Source: Clusia tigrina
Lineage: Eukaryota; Arthropoda; Insecta; Diptera; Clusiidae
Assembly (NCBI GenBank): GCA_920105625.2
Contig: OV050030.1
Location: 412,501,034-412,565,033 of the forward strand
Direction: 5' to 3'
DNA length: 64,000 bases
In this document: piece after piece, positions 1-12,250 of the stretch
How the letters are laid out: each line of letters opens with the position of its first letter
How positions within the stretch are numbered: position 1 is the first letter of the stretch
Notes under the pieces: generated by a model
What the model was told of the DNA's origin: nothing
The model's database searches: none
The model's input: the letters and a program-made list of their open reading frames with translations, nothing else
Made by a program: the position numbers and the translations under genes

Positions 1-3000
1 TATGAGTAACAACAACAACAACAACTGCAAGAACAACAACACAGGAACAATATCACCATCAACAGCCTCCACTGTAGGCAAATTAAGCGCTTTTTTCCCT
101 TATTTTTCCGTTAAAATATTCCAGCCGCCCTCCACTACCCGCAAATAACAAATGTGCAAATTTCGTCCACCGCCGCCGCCGCCAACGCCGCATTCATTGA
201 AATCGCATCGAAATGAATGTTCAAATATGCGACAACCCGAAATGGCACAAACGAATGGCAAGCATGAATTTTATGCGGATAAACAGGGAAATATAAATTT
301 TTATGGCGGAAAAATGTCATGAAACACAGTGTGGGTGAGCGGTCGGTGGTAACCACAATATTGGGCGGACAGGGTGTCGCATTTTCGTGAATTTTTTTTT
401 TAATACAATTTTCTTCAATTTTGTTCGCTGATTTGGTCAGAAATCATCAGCATCATCGTCATCAGCGGTATATTCAATTTGAGTGGGAGCCACCACTTCC
501 TGATTCGAATTGGTGGAGGCCCATCATTTTTATCTCAACACGCTTATTTCAGTTTGACAACTCCATCGTGAATCCTAAAGTTTCTTCAGAGATTTCCTTC
601 ATTAAGATTTATCAAGATTTTAGACAGATGATTGGGAAATTGTTTAAAAGTTAGCATTGAACTTGTTTGAACTATAATATGTGATGTGGACTAATAGTGG
701 GCCTAGACTAGATTCGGTACAAGCGGTTATTGAAGATGTGTTACTTATTCTAGAGTGTACAATGGGATACAGAATATATTGATTGAGTTTGCGATGCTCC
801 TCTATTGGATCTCCCTGCTGATGTGAGCGGAAATAATTTAGGTATAAATCTAACAGATTGTCTGTCATCAGTTACGGATTTGAAACCACAGTCGAATATC
901 TACTCGAAATTCTGATCTAATATTTAATAGAATATCTATTCAAATGTCGAAAATAACTCTTCTAGTATATTTTAAGGGACTGGAATCATTTGACATATGT
1001 TAGACATCGACATAAGTGATTTTCCCTGACTACGGTGAGTATAAACACACCATAGTCAAGGTAACGGAGTATTGCCTCTGGTTCTGGTCTTCAGTGTAGG
1101 TTACTATTGCCTGCTACTCGTAGTAAATTAACAAAAGAACTATTTTGAGATTCCAAGTTATCTCTAAACTCAAACTACGGATCTGAGTTCGAATGCGGGA
1201 CGCTCTTCTGTTGAACTATTCTGACATGTTTATGATGATTTGGGTTAGTGAATAGTAAGTTTCCAAAGTAACTTTTGTATCGCGCAGAGAAGTGAACGGT
1301 GGTCTTAAATAACCAGAGAAATTATTCCATCTTAAACTTTATATACAACTGGTTATTATATAAAACAAATAAATGAATATTCCATCTCATCACAGCAAAT
1401 TCTTCATAAGTCATTTCTTGTAATGACCGGTGTTTGTGTGATTGTGAGTATAAAATACCATGTTATTTCCGCCTCCATCCCGCATATTGGGAAAAACGGC
1501 GGCTTGACAATCCCAGTCATTTGGTTTTAGTTGAATATTTCGGGTTGTCTCCCCTGAGGGATGTAAAACTCGGTCTATAAAGTGATAAAAGTTTCTTAGT
1601 CCCTTTGACCAATGGATAATTTTGAGTGGTTTAGATGAGATCATTGTTTTGGAGATCACTTGGTGTTAGTTTTTCTTCACAGCAGTGGTGCAGGTTGTCA
1701 TAGGAAGACCTAAGATCTTCTTCAACTGTTGTAACTCAGTTTCTCTTGTAGTAAACTTTTCCGCTGTTTCGGCAGGTTTTATCTACCTATCCATTTAAAG
1801 GTCTATTGTAGGAAAATATGCCGTCATTTTGGTGGATCGTTTAAGAGCGAAATGCCTAAAAGGATCTACCAAAATAAAGGCTGTTTTAATCAACAGAACC
1901 GTAGTCTTTTTATTTGATATGATCTTCTCATAAACTTATATTCTCGGGTGTCGAGATTCCACAAGAAAAACTCTGTAGTTTCATATTTAGGTGTCGTGAT
2001 TCCTCAGAGATGGTCTGTAGTTACAGGTAAAAAGATCTTAGATATTTTATGGATGCCTGAGTTTCTGAAGAGATACTAACAACCCTCTGGATAAGCCACT
2101 GTAATTAACACAGATTGTTGCTTCCTTCTTTGGCAGCCAGTTTCGAGCGAGGTAGCAATCTTGTTTGGAGTGCTGTGAATTTCAGGCTCTGCAGGAATCT
2201 GTAAATGCCTAAACTACTTTTGATTTTTTTCCAACATATTTCGTCCTTGATTTGGCATTCCTGGCATATTCATTGGCTCTATTCAATTATGACTACGAGC
2301 ACGCTTGAGTGCAGACCCTTCGATTGGCATCAGACGGCGTTGCCTTGGTTTGATTTCCATATCAATCTCAACTTGTCTGTACTGATGCGTAGAATTCAGC
2401 AGTTTGTGTGAAAAAATAGAAAGGTATTCCCATCGAAGCACATCAGGGCCAACTCCTTTGCCGATTCTGTCGACTGAAATAATCTGTCAACTGTCAAAAT
2501 TGAACGGCTGAGAAGGGGCACTTCTAAATATCATAACATGGCAATTCATAGCATTTCATTTGAACTGGGTCAAAGGGCTGCCTCACAAATTTGCTGGGCT
2601 TTCAGTGAGCAAGCATATCATTTTAAAATTTAGTGCCTACACATGTATGCATGCATGATGCCGACAAACACACATACCCACACATGTAAATTATGCAAAA
2701 GGACGTCACAAACGCAAGAGAAATGGTGATGACGCTGACGATGATGGCGATGAAGATGATTTCTCATGCATACTCGTAGGCGTTTCAATGATTTCAATAC
2801 CATTATTTGCAACGCATTGAAGAGCAATATTTCAAATGCAAATGAGAATTATAAAGGGTTAAAGTAAGCGAGAGAGCGATACAGATGATGGGAAGAAGGG
2901 CGGTAGAGGGCCATAAAAATCAGTCATATATAAATTATGCTACATTAAATGCGTGTGTGTGTACGGATTACTAAATCCTTGCAAATGCCAAGTGCTGTAT

Positions 3001-3767
3001 AAACAATTTGCAAAATGTGTAACAGCAACAATGGCAACAATAATGACAAGAACAACAACCACTACGACAACGCTAGCAACAACAGCAACAATTGCAACAA
3101 AGCCCCGGCAACTGTGGCAAGCACCAAAATGCAAGTGATTTCAACAGTTTCCCAGGCATGTAATTTAACGCGCTGCATCAAATGCCAAATTACGATGCAA
3201 CACGGAGTTGCTGAAATCCACACAGCTGCACTAAATTTCACACACACCCACACACACAGCTGCACATGCTGGAGCACTCAACACACACACGGCGACTCTC
3301 ATGCATATGCTTCCAAGTGGGTGTGTTTCTGGGTGGCGGGATTTGTGACGTCGTTAGCGTGATGCTGCGGCAGCAAAAGCTGCCACAAAAAAAACACTTT
3401 TGAATAAAAAAATAAAAAAACCGTTAGCACTGAAATGAAAATCTTTTTAATTTATAATTTATTCTTTCTAAATGCATTTTGACTACCATTGCTGCTGTGA
3501 TTGCTACATTTTAACGTACCTACACATTTTTTATTCTTTTTTTTTTTGCTTATTTTTTTGGTGTAATTTTTTATATTTTTAAAAATTTTTTGTGTCTTTT
3601 CTGGTTTACATGGAACCTTCAATTGTGCCTATTATTTTGGCATCATTTCTGCCTTCGTAGGCAAAAATATTTTGCCGTACATGCCAAACTTGTGTGCAAA
3701 TGCATAAATTATGCATAACATTTAAACTCAAATCTTTGGGAAGAAAACACGAAAAAATCATATATAT

Positions 3768-3770
<3 letters not shown>
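1..3770. other. Noncoding stretch, no recognised gene
   Basis: The first 60 bases are CAA-rich simple sequence. The rest is mixed AT-rich DNA with no recognisable exon, RNA gene or transposon. The one frame I looked at closely is an 82-codon minus-strand ORF at 1411-1659. It contains a fairly complex stretch (KPNDWDCQAAVFPNMRDGG) but I cannot assign it to a family, and it lacks neighbours that would support it. Around 2940-3360 the DNA is richer in CA/TG and CAAC runs, as in fly intergenic DNA. Confidence 0.6.

Positions 3771-3835
<65 letters not shown>
3771..3835. repeat. (TA)n microsatellite
   Basis: Uninterrupted alternating AT for about 65 bases. It is the source of the IYIYIY frames on both strands, which are not genes. 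Confidence 0.98.
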
Positions 3836-3838
<3 letters not shown>

Positions 3839-4381
3839 ATAAAAAAATGTCGGCTATTCGTACACGCTCACATATGCTCTCGCTCGACTGGCATTCCATG
3901 CAATTTGGCAGCGGCTCAACTGCATTTAATGTAATTGAAATTTTAAATATATATTTATGGCATAAATTTCGACTGAATTCCATTTCTAGGGCAATATCGG
4001 TTTCGTCGATTGTACCGCCCTATTGTTGTGTGTGCTGCCTGGCTGGCTGAGATTTGTCAGACATATGCAATAAAATTATTTATGAATGTTTTGAAGATTT
4101 CATTGCTACTCACACGACATGCGGCATGGAACTGTTGCGATAACTGGTGCAGCTGTAAGAAAGAAACCAAAAGGAAGGAAAAATAATTAATATACAAATT
4201 GAGCCAAATATTACAAATTGTGTTGGTAGTGATTGATTGAAAGTTATTGGACAGAAAGGAAAAAATAGCCATAAACTAAGAAGTGACGTATTTGAAAAAT
4301 AAACCGCGGGAAAATTTCCCTCGGAGGTTCAAGTAGGTCGAATTGGAACTCTGCAAAAGTAAATAACTGCTATGCCGATTA

Positions 4382-4406
4382 CATATATATATATATATAT
4401 ATATAT
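4382..4406. repeat. Short (AT)n tract
   Basis: About 25 bases of alternating AT, one of several TA tracts clustered between 3.77 and 7.18 kb. Confidence 0.95.
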
Positions 4407-4620
4407 GACAGGCTCCTATTGTGCATTACTAGGGAAGCAATACTGCGATTTTCGCACTGACATAGTGCATATTTACATGAAGAATATGTAAACATAGAAA
4501 TAAATATATTTATTGTGTATGTCCATAACTGACATAATCATTGATTACCGTTGCTATGTTACGAATACAGAGGAATTGTTTGAACTTGGTATAAATAATT
4601 ACGTAGAATATCAATAGCAA

Positions 4621-4897
<277 letters not shown>

Positions 4898-4911
4898 CCT
4901 AAAATAATAAA

Positions 4912-4956
4912 AATATATATATATATATATACATATATACACGCATATATATATAT
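4912..4956. repeat. Interrupted (TA)n tract between U1 copy and LINE
   Basis: Alternating TA with CATA and CACGCATA interruptions. It separates the A-rich end of the U1 copy from the first recognisable LINE codon. Confidence 0.9.
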
Positions 4957-4962
4957 TCATAT

Positions 4963-6052
4963 TGAACAATATGCTTACCAATCAGGCAAATCGACTGAGA
5001 CAGCCATACATAGCTTAACGAGCAAAATTGAAAAGGCGTTTGAGGGTAAAGAAATAGCTCTCTGTACATCGGTTGACATTACGGGGGCTTTTGACAATGC
5101 TACTTTCAGATCAATTGAGGAGGGGATGAACAGGAAAGGTATACAAAGACTGATCATAACATGGGTTCTCAATATGCTGAAAAACAGAACAACAATCTTT
5201 GAAACAAGGACAGCAAAGCTAATTGTCAGGACAACCAAAGGATGTCCACAGGGGGGCGTCCTATCGCCACTCCTATGGTTATTGGTTATCGACGAGCTCT
5301 TACAAACTCTCAATGACCTAGGATATGAAGTTCAGGGCTTTGCGGATGATTTGGTAATTATGGTCAGAGGCAAGTTTGACTCTACCATAACAGATCGCAT
5401 GCAACAAGCTCTTGACATCACTCAAAACTGGTGTCAGGAGAAAGGACTATCTATAAATCCGAATAAAACAAATGTGGTACCCTTCACCAAAAGAAGGAAA
5501 CTGAATCTGGGGACCTTAAGTTTAGGGACCAAGAACTTAACAATGTCCAATGAAATGAAATATCTGGGAGTAATCCTGGACAAAACTATAACTTGGAAAA
5601 ACCACTTATCATACATAACTACTAAAGCCTTAAGAGCAACCTATGCTTGCCAGAGGTTGTACGGTAAAACATGGGGACTACGGCCAAAAATGATGGCGTG
5701 GTCATATAAAACAATAATAGTACCAATGATTATATACGCGTCGTTGGTATGGTGGCCAAAAGTAAACCAAACAAGAGCTCAGATGACTCTTAACAAGATT
5801 CATCGATTAGCCTGTTTGAGTGTGACGGGAGCAATGAGAACGTGCCCCAAACTAGCTTTGGGAGTGATCTCTGGACTGACTCCTCTACGCCTTGTAGTTA
5901 AAAGGATGGCGGCCAGCGCGGCCCTAAGGCTACCTAATCTAGCCCATCTTAAAGAAGGCAACCTTTCGGGGCACGCAAAGATTCTGGACACTGTCTGGAA
6001 TTCTCCGTGCCTCATGGTCTTCGACAAAATGGACAGAAAATTAGACTTCTGA
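4963..6052 (+). pseudogene. LINE reverse transcriptase, N-terminally truncated
   Basis: Encodes the polymerase that copies LINE RNA at the target site. Starting from QYAYQSGKSTET the frame shows RT motif A (SVDITGAFDN, first catalytic Asp), motif B (GCPQGGVLSPLL) and motif C (FADD at 5339-5350, the catalytic Asp pair). Motif D (YLGVILD) and the thumb follow. The start upstream of 4963 is only (TA)n translation and is not part of the protein. The frame is closed by TGA at 6050-6052, but the same frame continues directly into RNase H, so this stop is a lesion in a single ORF2. A full ORF2 of this group is roughly 1000-1200 residues; about a third remains. Confidence 0.93.
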
Positions 6053-6763
6053 AAGCAATTCAAAGTGGTCATTAGTGACCGTTCAGCTTGGAGAAACAAG
6101 GAAATAATAATAAAACAGGACTCACAGTTGTGGTATACAGATGGGTCCAAAATGGAAGATGGCAGTGCAGGAGCTGGAATTTTAGGGCCAAATTTCCAAA
6201 AAGCAATTGCTATGAGAAAAACAGCTTCCATTTTTCAAGCGGAGGTCCACGCTTTAAAGTTATGTGCTAGAGAATGTCTACGCAGGGGTACACGCAACAC
6301 CAAAATATGCATACTCTCAGATAGCCAGGCAGCTCTGAAATCATTAATAAACTTCTCATTCCAATCAAAGCTGGTCTGGGAATGCTGTAAACTTCTCAAT
6401 ACCCTAGCAGCGAGAAACTCTGTTACGCTAATGTGGGTACCGGGACATGAGGGACATGAGGGCAACGAAATGGCAGATTCTTTAGCAAAAAGGGGTGCAG
6501 ACACTGCCTTTATAGGTCCAGAACCCTTCTGTGGGGTAAACAGTATCTTCACAAATAACTTGTTGTGCGAACAGGAAAAACGAGGTCTGCTAAACTACTG
6601 GAGAGCCCAAAAAGGCATGCGGCAGTCGAGACTACTCATTGATCCTGAACACATCAGGATAGATGCTTCTTTAAACCTCAGCAGAAATGACATCAAACTC
6701 TATACTGAACTTTTAACAGGACACTGTAGACTAAATTACCTTCTGAAAAAATTGGCGTGGTAG
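6053..6763 (+). pseudogene. LINE RNase H domain and linker
   Basis: RNase H removes template RNA during retrotransposition. The frame is the same as the RT upstream. The catalytic acids are visible in order: D in WYTDGS, E in FQAEVHA, D in LSDSQAA and D in GNEMADSLA, with the His of VPGHEG just before the last. All four acids and the His are intact. The frame then runs through a linker (LLTGHCRLNYLLKKL), as in R1/I/LOA elements, and hits TAG at 6761-6763. That stop is caused by a one-base shift at the A6 run around 6747-6752, because the CCHC domain continues in the +1 frame. Confidence 0.93.
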
Positions 6764-6948
6764 AAGACGATTCCTGTCGACTCTGTCAAGAGGAGCAGGA
6801 AACGGCACAACATTTTCTATGCACTTGCCCAGCGGTGGCAAGACGCAGACATAATTACCTAGGTAGTGGGTTCATATCTCCAAATCACCTAGTTAAAGTT
6901 AAGCCCACAGCAATTACGAGTTTTATAAACAGTCTAGGACTGTTTTAG
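6757..6948 (+). pseudogene. LINE C-terminal CCHC zinc knuckle
   Basis: The short frame starts inside the end of the RNase H frame and carries CRLCQEEQETAQHFLCTC, a C-x2-C...H...C knuckle found at the end of many RNase H-bearing LINE ORF2 proteins and thought to bind nucleic acid. All four metal ligands are present. It is the natural C-terminus of the ORF2 above, separated from it by the A6 frameshift. The stop at 6946-6948 is followed by the LINE 3' UTR. Confidence 0.9.
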
Positions 6949-7016
6949 TTGGGTACGAGGCTGCACAATAGATCTTTTTTTTTTGTCGCGGTGTTCTTTT
7001 AGCCTGTTAATAATAA

Positions 7017-7179
<163 letters not shown>

Positions 7180-7214
7180 GAGTATATAAACATACGTATA
7201 CGTATACAATTCAA

Positions 7215-7868
7215 CTCGCAGTGCCTTAGATTAGATTTATTTAAGGGTGTCATACATCGCGACCTGAAAGATCTATGGTAATCCCCCTATTTACTTGAAA
7301 GATGAGGATAGTCTCATCTATAAATCTTCTGTCAGGTTAATTTCCGACAGGAATTTATATATTTTGGAGGAATCAAGTTGAGGGATCTGGCTCATATGTT
7401 CTCCAAAACACCTGAGTCTATTGTGTGCCAATGGTCCGCAGTCTGTGATCAGGTGCAGTGAGGTTTCGTCACTTTCTCCACAGAATCGACAGATGGCATC
7501 TGAAGATATACCCAACTTATTCATATGACAGGAGGGTCTACAGTATCCGCTTAGAATTTCCCGTGATGATTCTTAATTTGCTCCGAGGCATATTTATTAA
7601 CTTCTTAGCTCTTTTAGGATTAAAATCTCCCAGAAGAGCTTTGCACTGTCTTAATCCCGGAAGACTTTTCCAGATTTGACTTCTTTTTGCATCTGTACAC
7701 TTCTTTAGCAGACCTCCAATGGTATTGGATGATAATCCACAGAAGGGTTCAAGGTCTTTCTTGCTAAGCTATCAGCCTTCTCATTTCCCTCTACTCCTAT
7801 GTGGACTGGTAACCACATTAGAGATAACTTGTTCATACTACCTAGAAACTCGCCATTGCCTTCATGCA
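7215..7868 (-). mobile_element. LINE 3' fragment (RNase H end + CCHC), related to the 5-7 kb LINE
   Basis: Read on the minus strand, 7868 to 7670 encodes the end of an RNase H domain (LPVHIGVEGNEKADSLARK). The segment 7670-7560 continues with LRQCKALLGDFNPKRAKKL, then after a frameshift near 7560 comes ILSGYCRPSCHMNKLGI, and 7524-7318 gives a knuckle CRFCGESDETSLHLITDC. A TAA stop and a frameshift break the coding sequence. The element's 3' terminus lies near 7222, shown by shared ends with the copies at 16305-16505 and 48752-48802. It is 5'-truncated at about 7868, where a T14 run begins. Confidence 0.88.
7318..7524 (-). pseudogene. LINE ORF2 C-terminus with CCHC knuckle
   Basis: A 68-codon minus-strand frame with C-R-F-C, then H and C at the spacing of LINE C-terminal zinc knuckles (CRFCGESDETSLHLITDC). 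The apparent start methionine is only an internal codon: the true frame continues upstream through ILSGYCRPSCH. The frame ends in a natural stop before the 3' UTR. Confidence 0.85.
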
Positions 7869-7869
7869 C

Positions 7870-7883
7870 TTTTTTTTTTTTTG
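7870..7883 (-). other. T14 run, possible poly(A) of an older minus-strand insertion
   Basis: A homopolymer of about 14 T directly outside the 5'-truncation of the LINE fragment. On the minus strand it is an A run. It may be the tail of another retrocopy whose body lies further right, but I cannot recognise that body. Confidence 0.4.
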
Positions 7884-9498
7884 AGAATTAAAGACACGTT
7901 TATGGAAAGCCCTAAACTCATCTCCTTAGTAATAATAAGAATTTCTCTGCTTGAGTCATATTGGGAAATCTCTATTTCATTAGAAAATCATCTATTCTCC
8001 ATTATATTACAAGCTATACAGGTTTCAAGAATCTTTGGTTCACAACATATAATATTCGAGTATATAATATAATAATAAGGAAATTCTACTTAGAATCCTG
8101 CAATGGGGAATTTGCAATTTTAAAGTTCCGGGGGAGGTTTTCAGTTTAAATTTCTGTATATCCTAACGTCCAGAAACTTAATGGATTCTGTTATAAATTT
8201 AAGCTTACAGACATTTGTCACGTAATGGGATTCTAATAGCACTAAATTCCCATATCAGAAAATTGAAGATCAATTAGCTGAGGAAGTTTCGAACACATCA
8301 AATACTCGTATTCTTTCAGAAGCAATTGCTACCGGTATTGTAAATATTAAAAGCAGGAAGAATAGAAGAAATTTAAACGTTGCAATTTATTATACCATCG
8401 AACAATTCCAACGGGTGCTGTTGTGAAATAAATAAAATACGACTAAAGACACTGACGAATATTCTTACAGGGTACTGGTATTAAAACTATCCATTCACAC
8501 TATCGGAATAATATCTCATAATGCTGGAAGATTACCAAAAATACGTGGAGACAGAAGAAAATATATCTGGTAGGGTTGTTCTTCACTCTAGACCGGTTCA
8601 TTTTCTCTTCTTCTTCAATAAAGTTTTTGCATTCATCACAAAGGAGTGAGGGAGTTCATACAAAGAACGGCTCCAGCTGATTTTAAATATGCACATCCGT
8701 AGCAGTGTCCTTAGATCTAAGAGCCGCCCACCGTGAATCTAAACTACAGTTATGTCTTACCACAGATGTCTCGTGTATTTTTTTTCGATTCAGATTGAAT
8801 AATAAAAGCATTTCTTGCGGTGTAATCGAATCATCGATTTGTGCTTTGATATGTTTGACCTTAGAATTCTGTGAGTGCTGTTCAGTATACGCTGCCAAAG
8901 GATGGAAGGAGCCCCTGGAAATATATTTTAAAAATTAGTGTTCTATTCTTGAGTGGTATTCAAGAAGGTCCAGATTCATATAATCGGCGGAAGTTGATGC
9001 GGGAGATTCGAAAAATATTATTATCCTTATAAAATGTCCTTTTATTCTCACTATGAATGTGACTTTATTAGAGTTAATAGTTTTAGTTAGTTATATTATA
9101 TTTTTCTATATATTTATTACCTGTTTAATTTATCATCTTATTAATATATAAATAAATAACTAAATAAATAAAAGATTTTCTACCTAATATGGAAAACAGG
9201 AAGAAACCACAACAATGTGCCTACCGAATAGAATATATCAGATCTTATTGATGCTCGTGTACCTTATTGGTACTCCGTATATCAGATCTTATTCTTACTG
9301 GATATTATATCTGTTTATTTTCCATCGTTCACAATAACAAAGGATCTTTCCATGCACTACCTGGAAAGTCCGCCTATTTTTTTAGATTCAAGTACTTTAA
9401 ACCCACCACACCATATTCTTTTTCATCTAAAGTTCGGGTATTGGTTTCTAGAACCTTTTTTTAATTATTCTTGTTTTCAGCCTATAACTATGATTGGT
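7884..9498. other. Noncoding stretch, nothing assigned
   Basis: AT-rich DNA with no recognised gene. A minus-strand frame at 8683-8898 (DDSITPQEMLLLFNLNRKK) has fairly complex composition, and the minus-strand DNA 5' of it does not resolve into a known protein. It may be old transposon sequence; I make no call. Confidence 0.5.
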
Positions 9499-9530
9499 TA
9501 TTAATTAATTAATTAATTAATTAATTAATT
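9499..9530. repeat. (TTAA)n microsatellite
   Basis: About eight copies of TTAA in tandem (approximate ends). Confidence 0.92.
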
Positions 9531-11274
9531 TTGGCTTAATGACAGTCACGTTAATAGGAATATTTTGGTTTGACTGCGTCAATAAGGGAAGTGACCATGA
9601 AAAGTGGAAAGTATATCACAACGTGAGATTCGTGGGATACCTTCCTATACCTACTCTACCTATTTTTTTCTATACCTACTCTACCTATTCTACCTGCTCT
9701 ACCTTTCAAATTTACATTATATTCTATTTAAATGTGGTTACTAAGACTGCAATCCTGTGGAATGAACTATCTTGAATATTGAGGAAGCGATAGGGTTTAG
9801 AAACACAATTTTTTGGATATTCCTTTTGTGAAGTTCGTATATCTCCTTAAAACTTTGCATAGTAAACTAAATAGAACCAAAACTGAAAGTTTACAATAGA
9901 CTCAACGAATGGCTACCAATGCCACTCTGTTGGTCTATTGACAGCTACTGTAAGTCTGAACAGAGATGGACTGAAGGGACTGCGGTCCACTTTTCTGCAA
10001 CAAACAATGTCGTAACGAAGAATCTGCCTCAATTTTTTTAAATATTATTTGTTAATTTAATAAATATTATACATTTTTCTATTAATTGAATGGACAATTA
10101 AGACTGTACTCGTAGTTCAACAGTTGTTGGAGGCAGATGGTGAGTAAATTACTGGACTCATATAGATGGAGATGGCAGATGGTGAATATTTCACTGGAAT
10201 GCGCCAGTGAGTCTTCAGGCACCACATTTATGCTGGAATATTTATGTTTTAATGGCTGCTCGAATCCAAATGATGAATAAGGAATAGGTTCGGTGAAAGA
10301 AAACCAGGCTGAATTCAGTGGGAAGTATGTGTAGCCCACGTGTAATGAGTAGTCAACTGATCCTTCATCGCCACTGATCACTCACAAATTGATTTCTAAT
10401 TGAATTCTATTAAATCGTAATTAATTCTGAATTGATTACGTCACTTTTGGTGCTTTTGCTGTCAACCCATTTGAATGTAAATCCGAGGATTTTCTGTTGT
10501 CCGCATATCCTGCCCTCGTATCGTGTACTCGGTTGAATATTGAAAATAGGATGTCATTAAAATGAAAAGACCAGTAAAATAACAACAACAACAACAATAA
10601 TAATAGCAACAAACACTGCAACAGTGAAAGCAGCAACGAATAAAATAAAAGGGAGTCACAAAATTTTGATTTTACCGCCAAAATGTAAATCGGCCATAAA
10701 TCCAACATCTCAACCGAAACGTGTTATTTTAACGGTTTAACGTGCCAAAAATAAAACAAAAACCACAGCAACAACAACAACGGCAACAACAAAAATAATA
10801 ATGAAATAACAACGTAAATACACGATTTCAAGTGGTGAAAGAATAACGGCTGCAATAACACCACCAGCAACAACGATAACAACAACAAAGACATGAGCAG
10901 CAGCAGAAGCAGCATTGACGTTGGCCGGAACAGCGCTTAACAGCGATTTACCACAAACGTTGGCATTTGGTCTTAACCATGGTCAATATAAATGTAGTTA
11001 AAATTACCCACACCAGAGCGACGCCTGACTGAGTGACTGACTGGCTGACTGACTGGATCGATGACTGGATGGTTGGTTGGTTGCTTGCCTGCCTGGTACT
11101 TGTATATGGAGCTGGAAGCTGGTTGCGTTTTGTATGTGGTCAGGCTCCGCTTGCCGAGGCCATCGATAAAATTGGCTGAAGTGTGCAAGATTTGAGCGGG
11201 ACGCTTTTTTCTCCGCAGGCAAAACGTACAATTTTCAAAATATTTTTGCTGGTGTGTGTAGAAGGAGGGTGAGC

Positions 11275-11317
<43 letters not shown>

Positions 11318-12250
11318 ATACAGAGAAAGAGAGAGAGAGTGAACTGCAGATTGTGCTACTTAAATGAGATTATCTTGTATCAGTATCAAAGTCACACAAA
11401 AACCGCAGAGAACATGGCTTAAAGCTGTCGTTCGGGGGTCGACGTGGTATTTAAATATTCGATTCGCTTTCAGGAACTGTAAAAGAAGAACTGAAATGTG
11501 AGAATTAAAAACTGAAAGGCAATTTCAGCGGAGTGCTCGGACAGACAAACAGACAGACGGACGGACACCACAGACAGTTGACCCACATTTTGATGGGTTA
11601 AAGCGATTTGGAACACCGCCACCAACACTACCAGCACTGGCGAGTCAGCATCTCACCATCACCATCGTCATCGTCATCATTATGGTCACCAACAGCCAAG
11701 AAGAATATCATCGTTAGAGGCAGTCAGGCGGCACGAAGTGCGTATCGATATTCTTAATGGCCTGGATAAATCGAAAACAAAATTAAAATAAAAACCTTTT
11801 TTTTACTTTCTTCGTTTTATTTTTAATTTTCCGTTTTTGCTTTGCTATTTTTTTGTGTTTGTGTGTTTTGCGTGCCTTTGTGTCACTGGCTTGGCTTTTA
11901 TTGTATTAAGTGTTTTTGTTGTCAGTGTTAAGCATTCATGCCCTGCATTGTGATGTTGACGAATAGAAATTAATTTCTTGCTTTGCTATTGTCGAGCTTC
12001 AATTCTCGGTCTCTTTTCTCTTTTGACTTGACCGTGAAGAATTTTAATTTATTTTTTTGTTCATTTCATTTTGGCTAAAATGCCAAAAGCATTTTAAACG
12101 CCACTTGAATATGGCGAAAACATGAAGATATGTGCATAAATAGTCGATTTACATTGCTTATTCCTCGAGCGCTAATTGGCGCTCAGTAAGAGTGGTGAAT
12201 GAATGTCTTTACGTGATGCTATCATGGCGAAGAAATTATGACAGTTAAAT
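9531..12250. other. Noncoding stretch with CAA and GA simple repeats
   Basis: No gene recognised. CAA/AAT trinucleotide clusters lie at about 10577-10625 and 10760-10900. Tetranucleotide-like CTGA and GGTT/GCCT runs lie at 11027-11100. The block 11400-11760 has more mixed composition (GACAGACAGACGGACGGAC and CACCATCACCATCGTCATCG), as often seen in fly untranslated or intergenic DNA. Confidence 0.55.
11275..11339. repeat. (GA)n microsatellite
   Basis: Alternating GA for about 40 bases, then an interrupted GA stretch to 11339. The serine/leucine-rich minus-strand frames over it are artefacts. Confidence 0.95.

Larger units (their letters stand above)
4963..7012 (+). mobile_element. 5'-truncated LINE, I-superfamily (LOA-like), RT + RNase H + CCHC
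   Basis: Non-LTR retrotransposon that lost its ORF1, endonuclease and the first part of the reverse transcriptase. What remains is, in order, the RT palm (4963-6052), an RNase H domain (6053-6763), a CCHC knuckle (6757-6948) and a short 3' UTR ending in TAA repeats near 7012. RNase H downstream of RT is typical of the I, R1 and LOA groups; the AFDN motif and overall style suggest LOA, but the clade call is only moderate. Only two lesions break the open frame: one TGA stop and one frameshift. The 3' UTR contains CACAATAGATCTTT followed by GTCGCGGTGT, which also occurs at the 3' ends of the minus-strand fragments at 7.2, 16.3 and 48.8 kb, so these belong to related families. Confidence 0.93.

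Noticed and set aside
1180..1210. GAGTTCGAATGCGGG resembling a tRNA T-arm
   Set aside because: No acceptor stem, anticodon arm or A box can be placed in the preceding 60 bases.
1411..1659. Minus-strand frame with KPNDWDCQAAVFPNMRDGG as a transposon or host exon
   Set aside because: The composition looks protein-like, but I cannot name a family and see no matching frames around it.
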